The translations under genes were made by a program, and so were the position numbers. Source: Desarmillaria ectypa (lineage: Eukaryota > Basidiomycota > Agaricomycetes > Agaricales > Physalacriaceae). From it: a stretch of DNA of 64,000 nucleotides. How positions within the stretch are numbered: the stretch's first letter is position 1; each line of letters opens with the position of its first letter. The stretch covers positions 3,720,001 to 3,784,000 of the forward strand of contig JAUDYN010000002.1 of the NCBI GenBank assembly GCA_030407005.1. The letters run 5' to 3'. Under the pieces are notes generated by a model. It searched no databases. It had not been told where the DNA came from and saw nothing but the letters and a program-made list of their open reading frames with translations. This document shows, piece by piece, positions 43,996 to 55,422 of the stretch.

Positions 43996-45134
43996 ATGCT
44001 GCCACCTCGAGCGCGTAAGTTTCTATCGAATCATCGCTGATATTTACTTACCTGAGTACAGTCTTTTTCTACGGCCTTAATGCTGTCCGATTCCTCAGCA
44101 TCATCTCCCTCATACTTGTATTCGCGAGCACAATCACTGTTATAGTCCACAATGTCAACGCCTTCAACGCATTCGAAGCTAACCTTGGCAATAACTCTGA
44201 GTTTGAAGACTGCGATTACATCGAGTGAGTCTGTTTGTATGGTGTTCTTCTGACTGTCACTGACTACTTTACAGAGGCAGCACGATTCCTAATCAGGCTG
44301 CCGGCGTTTTCTGGGCTGTGGTATCCAGTCTTCTCATAATATTCCAGACTATTGTCCTCGTCTGTAAGCCTGTCTATCATCAACAATCTATCAGATACTT
44401 ACGTCGAGTCACAGTGTCCGAAGTGGGTTGGCCTTCAGCCTTTTTCGAACGCTTCTTCCCTGTTCTTGGACCCGGCTTCGGTCTTGGTGCTCTTGGAATC
44501 TTCCAATGCCTGTAAGTCTTGCACCACCAATTGGAAAGATTTTTTTTTGTGACATGTGGCGTTTAGCATAGGGGCCCAGATTCTCTCGCACCATGTTGAC
44601 AATTTTACGCTTGTGTCTGCGTTCTTTTTGTTCTCCATTGGTTGCCTGAACATGCTGCTCGGGCTCATATTCCGTGAATCCGCCAAGGAGAAACGGTCCA
44701 TCAGTGCGTGGCGTTCGGATGCTAAGGGTATACTTCCCACATCCCGGGACAATCGTCCAGTTTTTGTCAATGCTTCTCCCTCATTTGTGGCGAGTACGTT
44801 TGCTGGGGACGAAAAGGCCCAGCCAGCTTCGACATTTGGCTCGTTCAGAAGCACCGACAAGGCTTCATTCGGGTTCGGTAGACAGGGCGAGAAAGCTGCT
44901 GGACTGAGGGGATTTATCCTCCAGAGACCTGACGAAGCCTTACCCCGTTATGCGACACCTTCCCCTCCTCCACCTGCCCCCATTTCTGTCAGTCTCTCTC
45001 GCAGCCCGTCAGCACGGTCGTCAACTTCCAGCTTCTCTTCACCATACAGGCCTAGCGTCGTTACAAATGGCAAGCGGGACTCGCAGGAAGTATCTGACCC
45101 GCCGGTGTTCAGATCGAGTCCTACTGCGTTCTAA
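43996..45134 (+). CDS. Fungal four-transmembrane protein of unknown function
   Basis: Four exons. Exon 1 codes only MLPPRA and is followed by an intron ending at about 44062. The protein then has four hydrophobic segments: FLSIISLILVFASTITVIVH, AAGVFWAVVSSLLIIFQTIV, LGPGFGLGALGIFQCLIGAQ and FTLVSAFFLFSIGCLNMLLG. Between TM1 and TM2 is a short loop with NNSEFEDCDYIEGS. The C-terminal 170 residues are cytosolic-type, Ser/Pro-rich and disordered, with SPSARSSTSSFSS and PRYATPSPPPPAPISV. The layout is common in Agaricomycetes in an uncharacterised family. No enzymatic motif is visible. Confidence 0.8.
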
Positions 45135-45388
45135 GTCATCATGACAACAGACGTTTTTACGCTATCACGGAAACCCACGATATGTATTTATACACCGACG
45201 TAATGACGTTCTCGTATAATACTGTATTTCAAACTCACTAGCGATTGTATATACTACTTCAGCTAATGCTAGCCTCGGGTTTCCTCCCTGGGAAAGGTTT
45301 ACCAGATAAGGATGCTGACTAAGTGACGTGCTACCGATTTGGAGTCAGCATATTGTGCTGTGTCAACATCTTTTTGCTTTCTCCAGTA

Positions 45389-48300
45389 ATGGACTCATTC
45401 GATAATTTCCAGTACGACTCTGCTTCCTCCTATGGAGGCTTGGGCGTAGTAGACGACACTTCGTCTGTCTACACAGCCAATACTCAAGATAACGCCTCCT
45501 CAGTCGACCTTTCCAGCCTCTCAATTTCCGAGTTCAATGACCCAGCATCTGTGAATGGAGATGCTCATCACATCAGTACTCCTCGCACTGCGCTCGACGA
45601 AGATTTTGATGCTGTTCTCGATGATCTCAAGGATGGCAGCGCTGTTGATCTGCCTCCCCATGCATGCAGGTTCGTTTGGCATTTGTTCTCCTCTGATGCT
45701 GTCACTTCACAAAATGGATTGCTAGTTATTGCGGAATTCACTCTCCAGCATCTGTCGTCAAGTGTCTCATCTGCTCGAAATGGTTCTGCAACTCTCGAGG
45801 AAATACGTCCGCGTCACACATTGTTAATCATCTCGTGCGCGCTAAACACAAAGAAGTCATTCTGCACGCAGAGAGTCCTCTTGGAGAGACCACACCTGAA
45901 TGCTACAACTGTGGCAGCAAGAATGTCTTCATGCTTGGTTTCATTCCAGCTAAAAGTGATACTGTCGTCGTCCTTCTTTGCCGGTGAGTAATCGGTTTCC
46001 TTGCATATCCTAATACGTCCGGCTTACAACAACAATCCATCAGTCAGCCTTGTGCCGCTATCTCCAAGGATATACAGTGGAATGCCTCCCTTTGGGCGCC
46101 GCTCATTGACGACCGCTCCTTTCTCTCTTGGCTCGTAAAGCCCCCAAGCGAAACAGAACAGCTCCGCTCTCGTCAGATTTCATTTGCCCAGATCAACCGG
46201 CTTGAAGATTTATGGCGGGAGGATGCCAATGCCACGCTCGAAGACCTGGAGAAACCCGGCGTGGATGATGAACCGCAACCGATTATGGTGCGCTATGAAG
46301 ACGCGTATCAATATCAGAATATATTCGGTCCTTTGGTCAAGATTGAAGCCGACTACGATAAGCGGCTTAAGGAAAGTCAGACGCAGACAGATATCGTCGT
46401 TCGTTGGGATTTGGGACTGAATCAGAAGAGAGTGGCGTGGTTCTGCCTTCCAAAATTGGAGAGTGGCGAAGTGCGGCTGGCGGTCGGCGATGAGCTGAGG
46501 TTGCGATACGTGGGAGAGTTGCACAAAGCCTGGGAGGGTGTTGGACATGCGCTTAAGATTCCAAACAGTGAGCACCAAACACCCTCCGACTTTATGAGTG
46601 GATTTCTGATATGTTGTAGATGTTTCGGATGAGATCGGCCTGGAGTTGCGAAGAACTGAAGGAGTTCCATCCGAGTGCACCCATAACTTCGCCGCGGACT
46701 TTGTCTGGAAGTCTACCAGCTTCGATAGGATGCAATTGGCCATGAAGACGTTCGCCGTTGACGAGAAGAGCGTTAGCGGTTACATTGTAAGGTCGTTCCC
46801 CTCTCTATTACGTTACCCCTCTAACCATAATCTAGTACCACAAACTTCTCGGTCACGAGCTCGAACCCCAGTCTCTTCGGACCCAAATGCCCAAGCGCTT
46901 TTCTGCCCCCGGTCTTCCTGAGCTTAATCACTCCCAAATGTACGCCGTGAAGAGCGTCCTGCAGAAGCCCATCAGCTTGATTCAAGGACCTCCAGGAACC
47001 GGTAAAACCGTGACTTCAGCTTCAATTGTGTACCACCTCGCAAAGATGAACCCTGGCCAAGTCCTCGTTTGCGCTCCCTCGAACGTCGCCGTCGATCAGC
47101 TTACAGAAAAGATTAACATCACGGGTCTGAAGGTGGTCCGTCTGACCGCCAAATCGCGGGAGGCTTTGGACTCAAGTGTCGCGTATTTGACTCTTCATCA
47201 GCAAGTGGCGAACAGTACTACCCACGTAGAGCTGCAAAAGCTCATCATGCTGAAAAACGAACAAGGAGAACTGAGTAGCAACGATGAGAGGAAGTATAAG
47301 ACGCTTATCAGGCAGTGCGAGAAGGAGATTCTCAGTGCTGCAGACGTTATTTGCTGCACTTGCGTAGGAGCGGGTGATCCGAGGCTGAGTAAGCTCAAGT
47401 TCAGGACTGTTTTGATTGATGAGGCCACACAGGCCGCAGAACCAGGTCAGCCTTCTTTCGCAGTTTATGATCCGATCCTGACAATGGTACTGCTAGAGTG
47501 CATGATTCCCCTAGTTTTGGGATGTAAGCAGGTTGTTTTGGTCGGTGATCATCAGGTTTGTGAATTTTAGTTTGTGTTTGTACGCCTTTAAACACCATTT
47601 ATCTAGCAACTTGGCCCGGTCATCATGAATAAGAAAGCCGCACGCGCTGGACTGACACAGTCCTTGTTTGAGCGTCTAGTCGTCTTAGGTAACAGACCGA
47701 TCCGTCTCCAGGTTCAGTACCGGATGCATCCATGCCTCTCTGAGTTCCCATCCAACATGTTCTACGAAGGAACACTTCAGAATGGTGTCACAGCCCCGGA
47801 GCGTTTGAGGAAGAACGTTGACTTCCCTTGGCCAGTGCCAGACACCCCTATGTTCTTCTACCAGAATCTAGGACAGGAAGAAATTTCTAGCAGCGGCACG
47901 TCTTTCTTGAATAGGTTTGCATTTTACTCTTTATACATCGTCATCTCACTTATCCCTTGACAGAACTGAAGCTTCCAATGTCGAGAAAATCGTTACCAAG
48001 TTCTTCAAATCAGGCGTCGTCCCAGGACAAATTGGAGTTGTCACTCCCTATGAAGGTCAAAGGTCGTACATCGTGACTTATATGCAGTTCAATGGGTCTT
48101 TGAAAAAAGACTTGTACAAGGAAATCGAAGTCGCCAGCGTCGATGCCTTCCAGGGACGAGAGAAGGACTACATCATTCTCAGTTGTGTTCGCAGCAACGA
48201 ACATCAAGGCATCGGTTTCCTGAATGATCCCAGACGTCTGAATGTTGCGCTGACTCGAGCCAAGTACGGCGTAGTAATTCTAGGCAATCCCAAGGTTCTA

Positions 48301-49079
48301 AGCAAGGTTAGCTCACCAAGTAGTCGTGTGTGTAAAAGTTATCTCATTTGTGTTTATCCTTGCAGCATCCCCTTTGGCATTACCTCTTGACGCACTACAA
48401 GGAAAAGAATTGTCTCGTTGAGGGTCCACTCAACAACCTGCAGCCTAGCATGATTCAGTTCAGTAAACCGCGCCGCACTCTCGTCAAGTCTATGGACCAA
48501 TTCCGTCGACATGAGACTAATGCTCGGGATTTTATGAGCGGCGCCCCCAATACAGGATTGATGACCGATGGTATGTTATGTATTCGCCTTCTGCTTTCTC
48601 ATACTGACGTTCCCTTCCTCTCTGTAGGTCGACGCTCTGGTACTCCTAGCCGTTTCGATGCTAGCTTCTATCGAACCCACGACGCGTTGGGCTACATCCC
48701 ATCCGATGTTCAGTCCTTGCGCTCCCAAGCGACGTATTCGTCCGGCATGCCTATGTTCTCCGCACCGGGTGGACCTTTCGGGCAGGGCATCCCTCGCGGA
48801 GCTGGCAAACGCAGCACATACGAGAGCTATGCATCCTCAATCATCTCGCAAGATGCAGCTCCAAGCGTCGCCGATGGTGGAAGCAGCAACGTTAACTTGA
48901 CCTTCTCCCAAAGCGACCGTCTTCGCCGCCGATCGTCGTTCGGTTCTGCCTCGGTGGCAGGCGCCAGTGACCTTGGCAGCTTGTCACAGTATGATTACAA
49001 GAGCCAGGATGATATCGCTGACTTGGACGACATGAAGTCTCAGTATGCTGGAACGCAGTCTGGTGTGACCGTCTTTTGA
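45389..49079 (+). CDS. UPF1: ATP-dependent RNA helicase UPF1 (nonsense-mediated decay)
   Basis: Upf1 is the central helicase of nonsense-mediated mRNA decay. The N-terminus is acidic ([17 protein letters not shown]). The CH (zinc) domain joins through an intron to [58 protein letters not shown] and [10 protein letters not shown], with the expected Cys and His ligands. The helicase core has Walker [21 protein letters not shown], then [12 protein letters not shown], the DEAD-like motif [16 protein letters not shown], and VGDHQQLGPVI. Further motifs are [40 protein letters not shown] and [19 protein letters not shown]. The C-terminal 180 residues are Ser/Gly/Gln-rich with a cluster of SQ and TQ dipeptides. 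At least eight short introns are needed; the intron after AAEPG (about 47445) accounts for an insertion in one frame. Confidence 0.96.
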
Positions 49080-50448
49080 TTTCCTTGCAAGGAGCCCTCT
49101 CGCTTGCGATGGAAGACTCGCCTCAGACCAGGAGAGCTGCATATTGCCTCATCTCCTGGGGGGGCGTCTCAATATACACACAGACTAGCATGCCCTACCT
49201 TCCTGTCAGTGGTTATCTCTGCATACGAGCTCTTGTTCAGCATCTAGCTTGGAGGAGACAATCTTGTTCCGTATACCCCCCTGTTTCCGCCTAGGGGGGA
49301 CCTCGATCGCGTGTCCTAAGCGCTCATTTGCGGCGTGCAGTACGATGTGAAGGGCTTTTCCTCATCTGCTCTTCTTTCGAGACTCAGCCACAATACGCAC
49401 ATGTACTCAACCTAGCTTGTTGTAGATCAGGAATATGCATATGCCGACGTTAGGCTGACCCATGACTTATCACTCTGGGACTGAGGTGAACCATCTCTAT
49501 CAGCTTCTACCAGACCTGGAGACGGCGCAAGGCCAACCTGATAGCCAAATCGCATCCAGCAAACCCCGTAGGTTGGTACAGGTTATGTTTGGTAGTATTT
49601 CGAGCTGTGTTGCTTACGGAGGAGTGCTTGATGGAATAGCATATCTGATGCTCACTCTCAACAAACTGGGATTCCAAGTGAGATGGGGAAAAATCTCTCA
49701 AGTGCTGCAGTCCGCGCGCGGTCTACGGCCAGCCCATGTCTAAACCTCCTCGACCAATGTTAAGCTCGTGCTATTCCCTCGCTCGCCGCATGAGCCTCCT
49801 ACATAGGCTGGATTGACAGAATGAGGTTTATCGGCATGTCGATGAAGGATACTAACGGGGTTCATAAAGGACTTGGAAGGGTCTGCTTTTCCAAAAGTTC
49901 GAGAGCCGATTGGTAAAAACTTGGTCTTGGATTGGCACATGGTGAATAGGGAATTCTCGACAAGGGCAATATAGTGTCTAGCTAGAGAAAGGATGGTAAA
50001 GGTGAATAAGCAAGTTCCACGAAAGCTGGTATGTACTACTTACAAGGTGCAACGGACTCGGATGGAGGGAGTAGATAAAGCTTGCAAACAGTTCCTCGAC
50101 GAACTTGGTGGGATCGGTATTGATTGAGTTAACGACTGAAGTAATTGGAAAGAAAACTGATTACGTTTTGTTACTGGTCAGTTCTTTGGGGTTGATACGG
50201 GTATGAGTCGGTTGAGATAGTAGTGGAAGCGCAAAGAACCGAAACAGCTATTCGGCCCATCGATCCGGGTTAATTTCATTTTTGTTTCCTTTCTGCCAGC
50301 ACGTAATCGGAAGCGAAGAAACCTACGACCTTCAGAAAGCGTTCAAAGACAATTAATCGCAGGTACGTATTTTGAACTTAACAGTGTGGACTGACCAGCT
50401 CATATCGCAGGAGTTAGGACTCATTACGGAGCGTACGTCAGAGTCCAG
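49080..50448. other. 1.4-kb intergenic region with no supported gene
   Basis: This contains the UPF1 3' UTR and the promoter of the next gene. Short frames at 49462-49743 (+) and 49740-49940 (-) have no recognisable features. No repeat or RNA gene recognised. Confidence 0.35.
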
Positions 50449-51503
50449 ATGGCACAAAGGGATGGGTATGACATATTATCTTTTTCCAGTGATTTTGATG
50501 CCGAAACCTCTGTATTAAACAGCCTTCACACATCGCATTCAGCGAAGAAGGTGGTTCCTTGGCATAGTTTCCGACACATTCAGACGACGTGGTTCTCTAT
50601 TCGGTCTTTCTGCCTTTCACAGTGGTCAGTCCTTATATCAAATGCTTATATGCCTTTTGAATTCAAGATTTCAGGATCGTTATCACACGTGCGCATCCCT
50701 GGACAATATTCCTTTGTATCCTCCTAGCTTACATGTGTTGGGCGGGGACACTCAAAATATGGATCGTCGACATGGACTTTTACTACTACAAGCTTCTTCA
50801 GAGCTTCCACCAGTCGCCTCCATATGAACCACGTATCAATTACGATCCCCTCGGTTTCGGCCAGGTAAGAGATCTCGCAGACCACATCTGTGTTCTTCTA
50901 TCAAAGTGTCCACTTCTTTAGCTGCTTGCTGCTACCGTCGCCATCGAGCCTATCTACGCAGTATGTTTACTCATCTGGAAAAGAAGAGCCGATTTAGAAA
51001 GCTACATAAAGCGTTTACCCTCCGCATTCTGGGATGGCATTGTATTCATCGTCTCTGGGAGAGGAAACCCATGGAGAATCATGCATGCACCACTGCAGGA
51101 TATTTCTCCTCAAGAAAAACCCCCTCTGAGCACGGCGAAGGGCACCCGACTACCACCCAACATTCACCCACATCGTGCTCCTGCTCCAAGCTCAACAAGA
51201 CATGCAGCGCAGCATCACGGCCGAACTAAGTCATATTCGCGCTCGGGCAGGGTGTCTAGTTCCAATGCTCCTGCTCAGACGCCTATACCATATCGCTCCC
51301 TTCCAACTTCACGTCACACTCGCGATGGGCGGCACAGACACGCGAGACACAACAGTGACAGATATCTACCCGCTGTCGATTCGCACGCGCCGTCCCATGG
51401 AGGACCGAGCAATGCACCACTGCCAACACCGTACAGGCCATCTGTTTCCTCCCACCACCGGGAGAAGCCGTCCGTAACTGCCTATGACCCTCCCCTGTAT
51501 TGA
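50449..51503 (+). CDS. Two-TM membrane protein with C-terminal PPxY
   Basis: Three exons join in frame. TTWFSIRSFCLSQW joins IVITRAHPWTIFLCILLAYM through an intron ending near 50676, and INYDPLGFGQ joins LLAATVAIEPIYAVCLLIWK through an intron near 50864-50921. Two membrane segments are visible: WTIFLCILLAYMCWAG and AATVAIEPIYAVCLLIW, separated by a Tyr-rich loop (DMDFYYYKLLQSFHQSPPYE). After the second comes KRRADLESYIKRLPSAFWDG and IVFIVSGRGNPW. The remaining 120 residues are His/Arg/Ser-rich and disordered. The protein ends in TAYDPPLY, a PPxY motif. I do not recognise a named family. Confidence 0.75.
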
Positions 51504-51890
51504 CATCCCAGAGCATTCGGCTGTGACAATGCTTTATTTTCATTTTCTTCCTGGACGCCTCGGTTTTATTGTACATTGGTTTCACAGCATAGACATCATG
51601 CTTCTCGTTTGCTCGTAGTTGCAGTGTTTGAGGTTTTCTTCGATATGACTGACGGTTTTCGGAAACTGGTGCAATAATATATCACGATAACGAGATTCCG
51701 AATGAGTACCCGCCAGGCATTAAATAAATACTACACGTTATGGTTAAGGACACAGGAGCCTGTGCCGACATCGGCCAGCTAGCCACCTGTCCCACGCCAC
51801 AGACGCGATTGACGCGTCATCACATCACGTGCCTCCTATCTTTTTTTTCTTCTTACCCTCACTTCCACTGTTTTCCTTTTCTTCGGCATC
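51504..51890. promoter_or_regulatory. Cyclophilin promoter with C/T-rich leader
   Basis: About 390 bp. The last 55 bp before the ATG are almost purely pyrimidine (ttttttttcttcttaccctc), a hallmark of strongly expressed fungal genes. Confidence 0.5.
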
Positions 51891-52760
51891 ATGTCCTACT
51901 TGCGCCGATTCATGTCGACAGCCAGCGCTGGGAAGTCCCTGTATGTGTTGATATCTGTTGATATTGCCTTGCTGATGTCCATCCTGTTTTTGTAGGGCAA
52001 ACGTCTTCGTGAGTAAGCGGCATAGAACGGGGCAGCGTAAGACCTAATGCTATTATGGCCAAGTTCGACATTTCTATCGGTCCCAAGCCTGCGGGACGGA
52101 TCGTTTTCAAGCTGTACGATGATGTTGTTCCCAAGACGGCGAAGAATTTCAGGGAGCTGGCGACGGGCGAGCACGGATTCGGATACGCTGGCTGTGGATT
52201 CCATCGGATAATTCCTGATGTGAGTCAGCGTTTCTTCGCTCGGGGTTCTCTTCTCATGCTTCATGTGCATGTGCTGCAGTTCATGATTCAAGGTGGCGAC
52301 TTCACGGCGCACAACGGTACCGGTGGAAAGTCGATCTACGGGGCCAAGTTCAAGGGTGCGCCGCTTCTTGTTTGTTCCCACATTGCGCATGGAATCTGAC
52401 TGAGGGCACAGATGAGAACTTCCAGCTGAAGCATACGAAACCGGGCCTTCTCTCAATGGCAAATGCTGGTGCCAATACGAACGGCTCTCAGGCATGTCGT
52501 GGCTCGTCAAACTTTCTGTTCTGTTCCTAATCATCGATACAGTTCTTTGTCACGACCGTAAAAACACCTTGGGTCAGCCATGTTCCCTTCGTCTGCATTA
52601 TCGCTGGAGGCTGATTCTTCTATAGTTGGATGGGCGTCATGTTGTTTTCGGCGAGGTTGTCGAGGGCATGGATTTGGTGAAGGAGATTGAGAAGCAGGGT
52701 ACACCAGGTGGCGAGCCTAGGACCAAAGTACTGATTGCGTCCTCGGGCGTTGTGGAGTAA
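51891..52760 (+). CDS. Cyclophilin-type peptidyl-prolyl isomerase, mitochondrial and possibly cytosolic forms
   Basis: Cyclophilins catalyse proline cis-trans isomerisation and bind cyclosporin A. Exon 1 (51891-51940) codes [16 protein letters not shown], an Arg/Ser-rich presequence. Intron 1 is 51941-51995 and intron 2 is 52009-52063. The join gives [20 protein letters not shown], the usual cyclophilin start. Active-site motifs follow: [80 protein letters not shown] and [20 protein letters not shown]. Arg, Phe, Met and Gln of the [13 protein letters not shown] block, and the conserved Trp, are present. A second in-frame start, [11 protein letters not shown] at 52055, lies within intron 2 and would give a cytosolic form without presequence. 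Confidence 0.93.
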
Positions 52761-53302
52761 AGGTATGTTGCATGGTTCAACATTTCTTCAGGTACGTTAA
52801 ATATTCCTTAGGTCAAGGCTTAGCGCTCAAACTCAGGCATTGATTTCGATCGAAACAAAAATCTGTTATCGTGCATGTACCATTACAGATGCTTACGCTC
52901 TGTTACGTAGCACTCAAATATGTAGCCTAATTTTATCACGAAGACATACTACCCGACCTTCGAATCTTCCCCATGAGTTGCCGCCCTTCGAGGCTTCATT
53001 TCGCAAACATGCCGAGTGTGGGATTCCTCTGCGCCTATGAGTAAGGACTTGGGATGCTTCGAATACCTTTAGTTCTTGTAGACCCATTGTGGAGTCGACT
53101 GGAACAAGGTCAAATACTAGACAGCGTAGTGGTAGTAGATACAGTATGCGTCTCAAATTCAGGCCCGTCAGCACATTGTGTGCGCAACCATCGAATCGGC
53201 ATAACGTCCATTCAACGAGTATCGCCGATACATACGTTTAATTTGGCACGCGTAGATAAGAAGCATCATGTCGGCGGTAAACTAGCTGTCTACAATGTGA
53301 AT
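52761..53302. terminator. Convergent region between cyclophilin and MRP51
   Basis: About 540 bp between two 3' ends. Only weak open frames; no gene supported. Confidence 0.3.
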
Positions 53303-54766
53303 TTACTCCTTTTCTATTCGTAACTTTGGAGCTGGCCTAGAGCGAGAAGTCGAGAGGAACTTGAGTGAATCCAAGACTGCAGCCTTGTGTGCTTTTGTCA
53401 CTTCCTTGGAAACCCGCCGCTCACTTCGCAGTTCCACAGGTGACTGCATCAGCGCTTGCTCCTTCTCATCCAACTCGGGCGGATCAGCACTCATATAATC
53501 GTCGCTTCCTGGCCAATGAAAGTTGGTAAGCGTCTTATACGCAGAATCCGTCGTCACTGAGGCGGAAATCCTCACGCCCTTGATACCCGCTGGATTTCTG
53601 CCGACGGTCTGAGGAGGAGTATCGACGATGACGCTTCCGGGGATGAGGCGCATGGGGGCAGTCGACAAATCAATGTCGTGACGTCTCATGGGATTAGCCC
53701 GGTTGACATCGTAGAGAACTTGCTTCCCAGCAGGTAATACATCCAACTTGGCCTTGAGCCCACCGAAGGAAGCCATGAAACCAGGCTTGTTCTGGCCCCT
53801 GATAGCACCGAGATGAGCAGCCTGACCGGCCGAGCCAGTGTTCGCCTGCAGTATGATACCAGGCTGCAGGTCGGACATGAGATGAGAGTGGAGCTGAGTG
53901 GGATGGGAGTAAAGTAAGCCGCCATTTGGATGTGGCTGCGGCTCAATTTTACGAGCATCGCGATCTGTGAACTCGTCATGGGTGACTGCTTCGATGAACC
54001 TCCGGTGCAAATTGGGCTGGTGCTTGGGGGATAGCGAAGGAAGAGGTACAGTGGCGACATTCACGTTGCTCGGCCGGGGCGCCTCACCCTTTTGCGCGAG
54101 TTCGTAAAGGGTTTTGTTTTTGAGACGTTTATCCTGTTTCTTAGCGTTCTCGACGAACTCGACGAAAGCGGGACGCAAGGAGCGCAGCTTTTTGAGATAC
54201 CGCTCGAATTCCTTTGGAGTCATGGCCATGAAATTTGGACTGAAATTCGTCAATTCCTCTGGTCTCGCGTTGGCTCCGTATGCACCAGGCCCTTTGCGCC
54301 CTAGACCAGCAAGGTCCTCGTCGAATGGTGTCTTGGAGAAATCCCTGGCCTTCTCTGACTTCTTCTTCTTTGTCCATCCCTCTGTAGCATCTGGCCGCTC
54401 ATCCATTGTACCAAACTCAGAATCCACCATCCATTCAGTCAATGTCTTCGAGCTCTGATTCTGGGCCCACGACGATGAAGGCGCCATCCTAGGCAAGGTA
54501 TCCATCTCTTCGAAACGGCGGATAAATCGCACCTGCGATTCTCCACGAGTCCATTCCGTGAACTGCTGGCGCGCCTCGTAGGGTGCCGCTAAGGTGATAT
54601 AGGCATTTCTGCGTCGGATAGGGATAGGACGTTTGAGACCCCAATCGCCACGGTTAGCGTGGGGAGCTGGCGACAGGTAGGTCTGCCGTATTGATGGATC
54701 AAAAGATGAAAACTGCGAGCGACGAAGAAGTTGTGAAAATGGTGAAGCAGGTGGGTGCACGGACAT
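53303..54766 (-). CDS. MRP51: Mitochondrial small ribosomal subunit protein MRP51
   Basis: Mrp51 is a fungal mitochondrial small-subunit ribosomal protein linked to translation of mitochondrial mRNAs with specific 5' leaders. The frame is intronless and 487 residues long. The N-terminus is MSVHPPASPFSQLLRRSQFS, followed by the family signature ANRGDWGLKRPIPIRRRNAY, then ITLAAPYEARQQFTEWTRGE. The R-G-[DN]-W-G-L-K-R-P block is diagnostic. Later conserved segments include NFSPNFMAMTPKEFERYLKK, GGLLYSHPTQLHSHLMSD, QPGIILQANTGSAGQAAHLG and NKPGFMASFGGLKAKLDV. The C-terminal 60 residues are charged (SERRVSKEVTKAHKAAVLDS). Confidence 0.85.
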   Translation of the reverse strand: MSVHPPASPFSQLLRRSQFSSFDPSIRQTYLSPAPHANRGDWGLKRPIPIRRRNAYITLAAPYEARQQFTEWTRGESQVRFIRRFEEMDTLPRMAPSSSWAQNQSSKTLTEWMVDSEFGTMDERPDATEGWTKKKKSEKARDFSKTPFDEDLAGLGRKGPGAYGANARPEELTNFSPNFMAMTPKEFERYLKKLRSLRPAFVEFVENAKKQDKRLKNKTLYELAQKGEAPRPSNVNVATVPLPSLSPKHQPNLHRRFIEAVTHDEFTDRDARKIEPQPHPNGGLLYSHPTQLHSHLMSDLQPGIILQANTGSAGQAAHLGAIRGQNKPGFMASFGGLKAKLDVLPAGKQVLYDVNRANPMRRHDIDLSTAPMRLIPGSVIVDTPPQTVGRNPAGIKGVRISASVTTDSAYKTLTNFHWPGSDDYMSADPPELDEKEQALMQSPVELRSERRVSKEVTKAHKAAVLDSLKFLSTSRSRPAPKLRIEKE

Positions 54767-55422
54767 GCCCGCGTTTTGGTCAAAAGACTTTTAGTAGACC
54801 GATTTCGAAAAGTCGCGTGCAAATTTGGTCGGAGTTTGATTATTTCCCGATATAAACCGATCGTCTTCTTTTCTTTTCTTTCACAAAAACCACGACGGCA
54901 AAATTACCATCTGTCTATTGCCTCTCCAGGCATTCTTCAAAGGGTGGATGGTCCAGACAAACGTCGAAGAGGATATCGGACTCTCAAAAACAATCTTTGC
55001 TGACGTTCCTCCCATTGGTTGAGGGGCAAGGACGCAGGATCACCTGGAGCAGTTCTACATACCATACGTCGTTACTCATCATGTATTGTGAGTCCTTTAG
55101 TTGAATCTATTCGCTTTCCCTGGTCGATGAAGATAATCCTGGTAAAAGAACGCGCCCCGCTCAGTTATGAGTTCCATATTGTCAGGGTATCTTTGCCCCT
55201 CGTTGAGGTGGCTAGATGGCAGGGCGCGGATGGGGAACTAAAGGCGAGGCTGAGACCTTTATCTTTTGCTCTTCTCTTTTTCCTTGAAGTCGTTCTCACC
55301 TATTGTTCGCCAGATGTCATACGTATATCCGTGTCTGTACTTACCGTGTATTCTATCGCGATTAAAAAAATATGCTCTTTCTTTGATTGCACAGTTCTAC
55401 TAAGTTAAGAATACCGCTTCTC
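54767..55422. other. Intergenic region MRP51 / NAA10
   Basis: About 650 bp holding the MRP51 promoter and the NAA10 3' end. A 129-codon + strand frame at 55019-55408 has no domain support. Confidence 0.3.
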
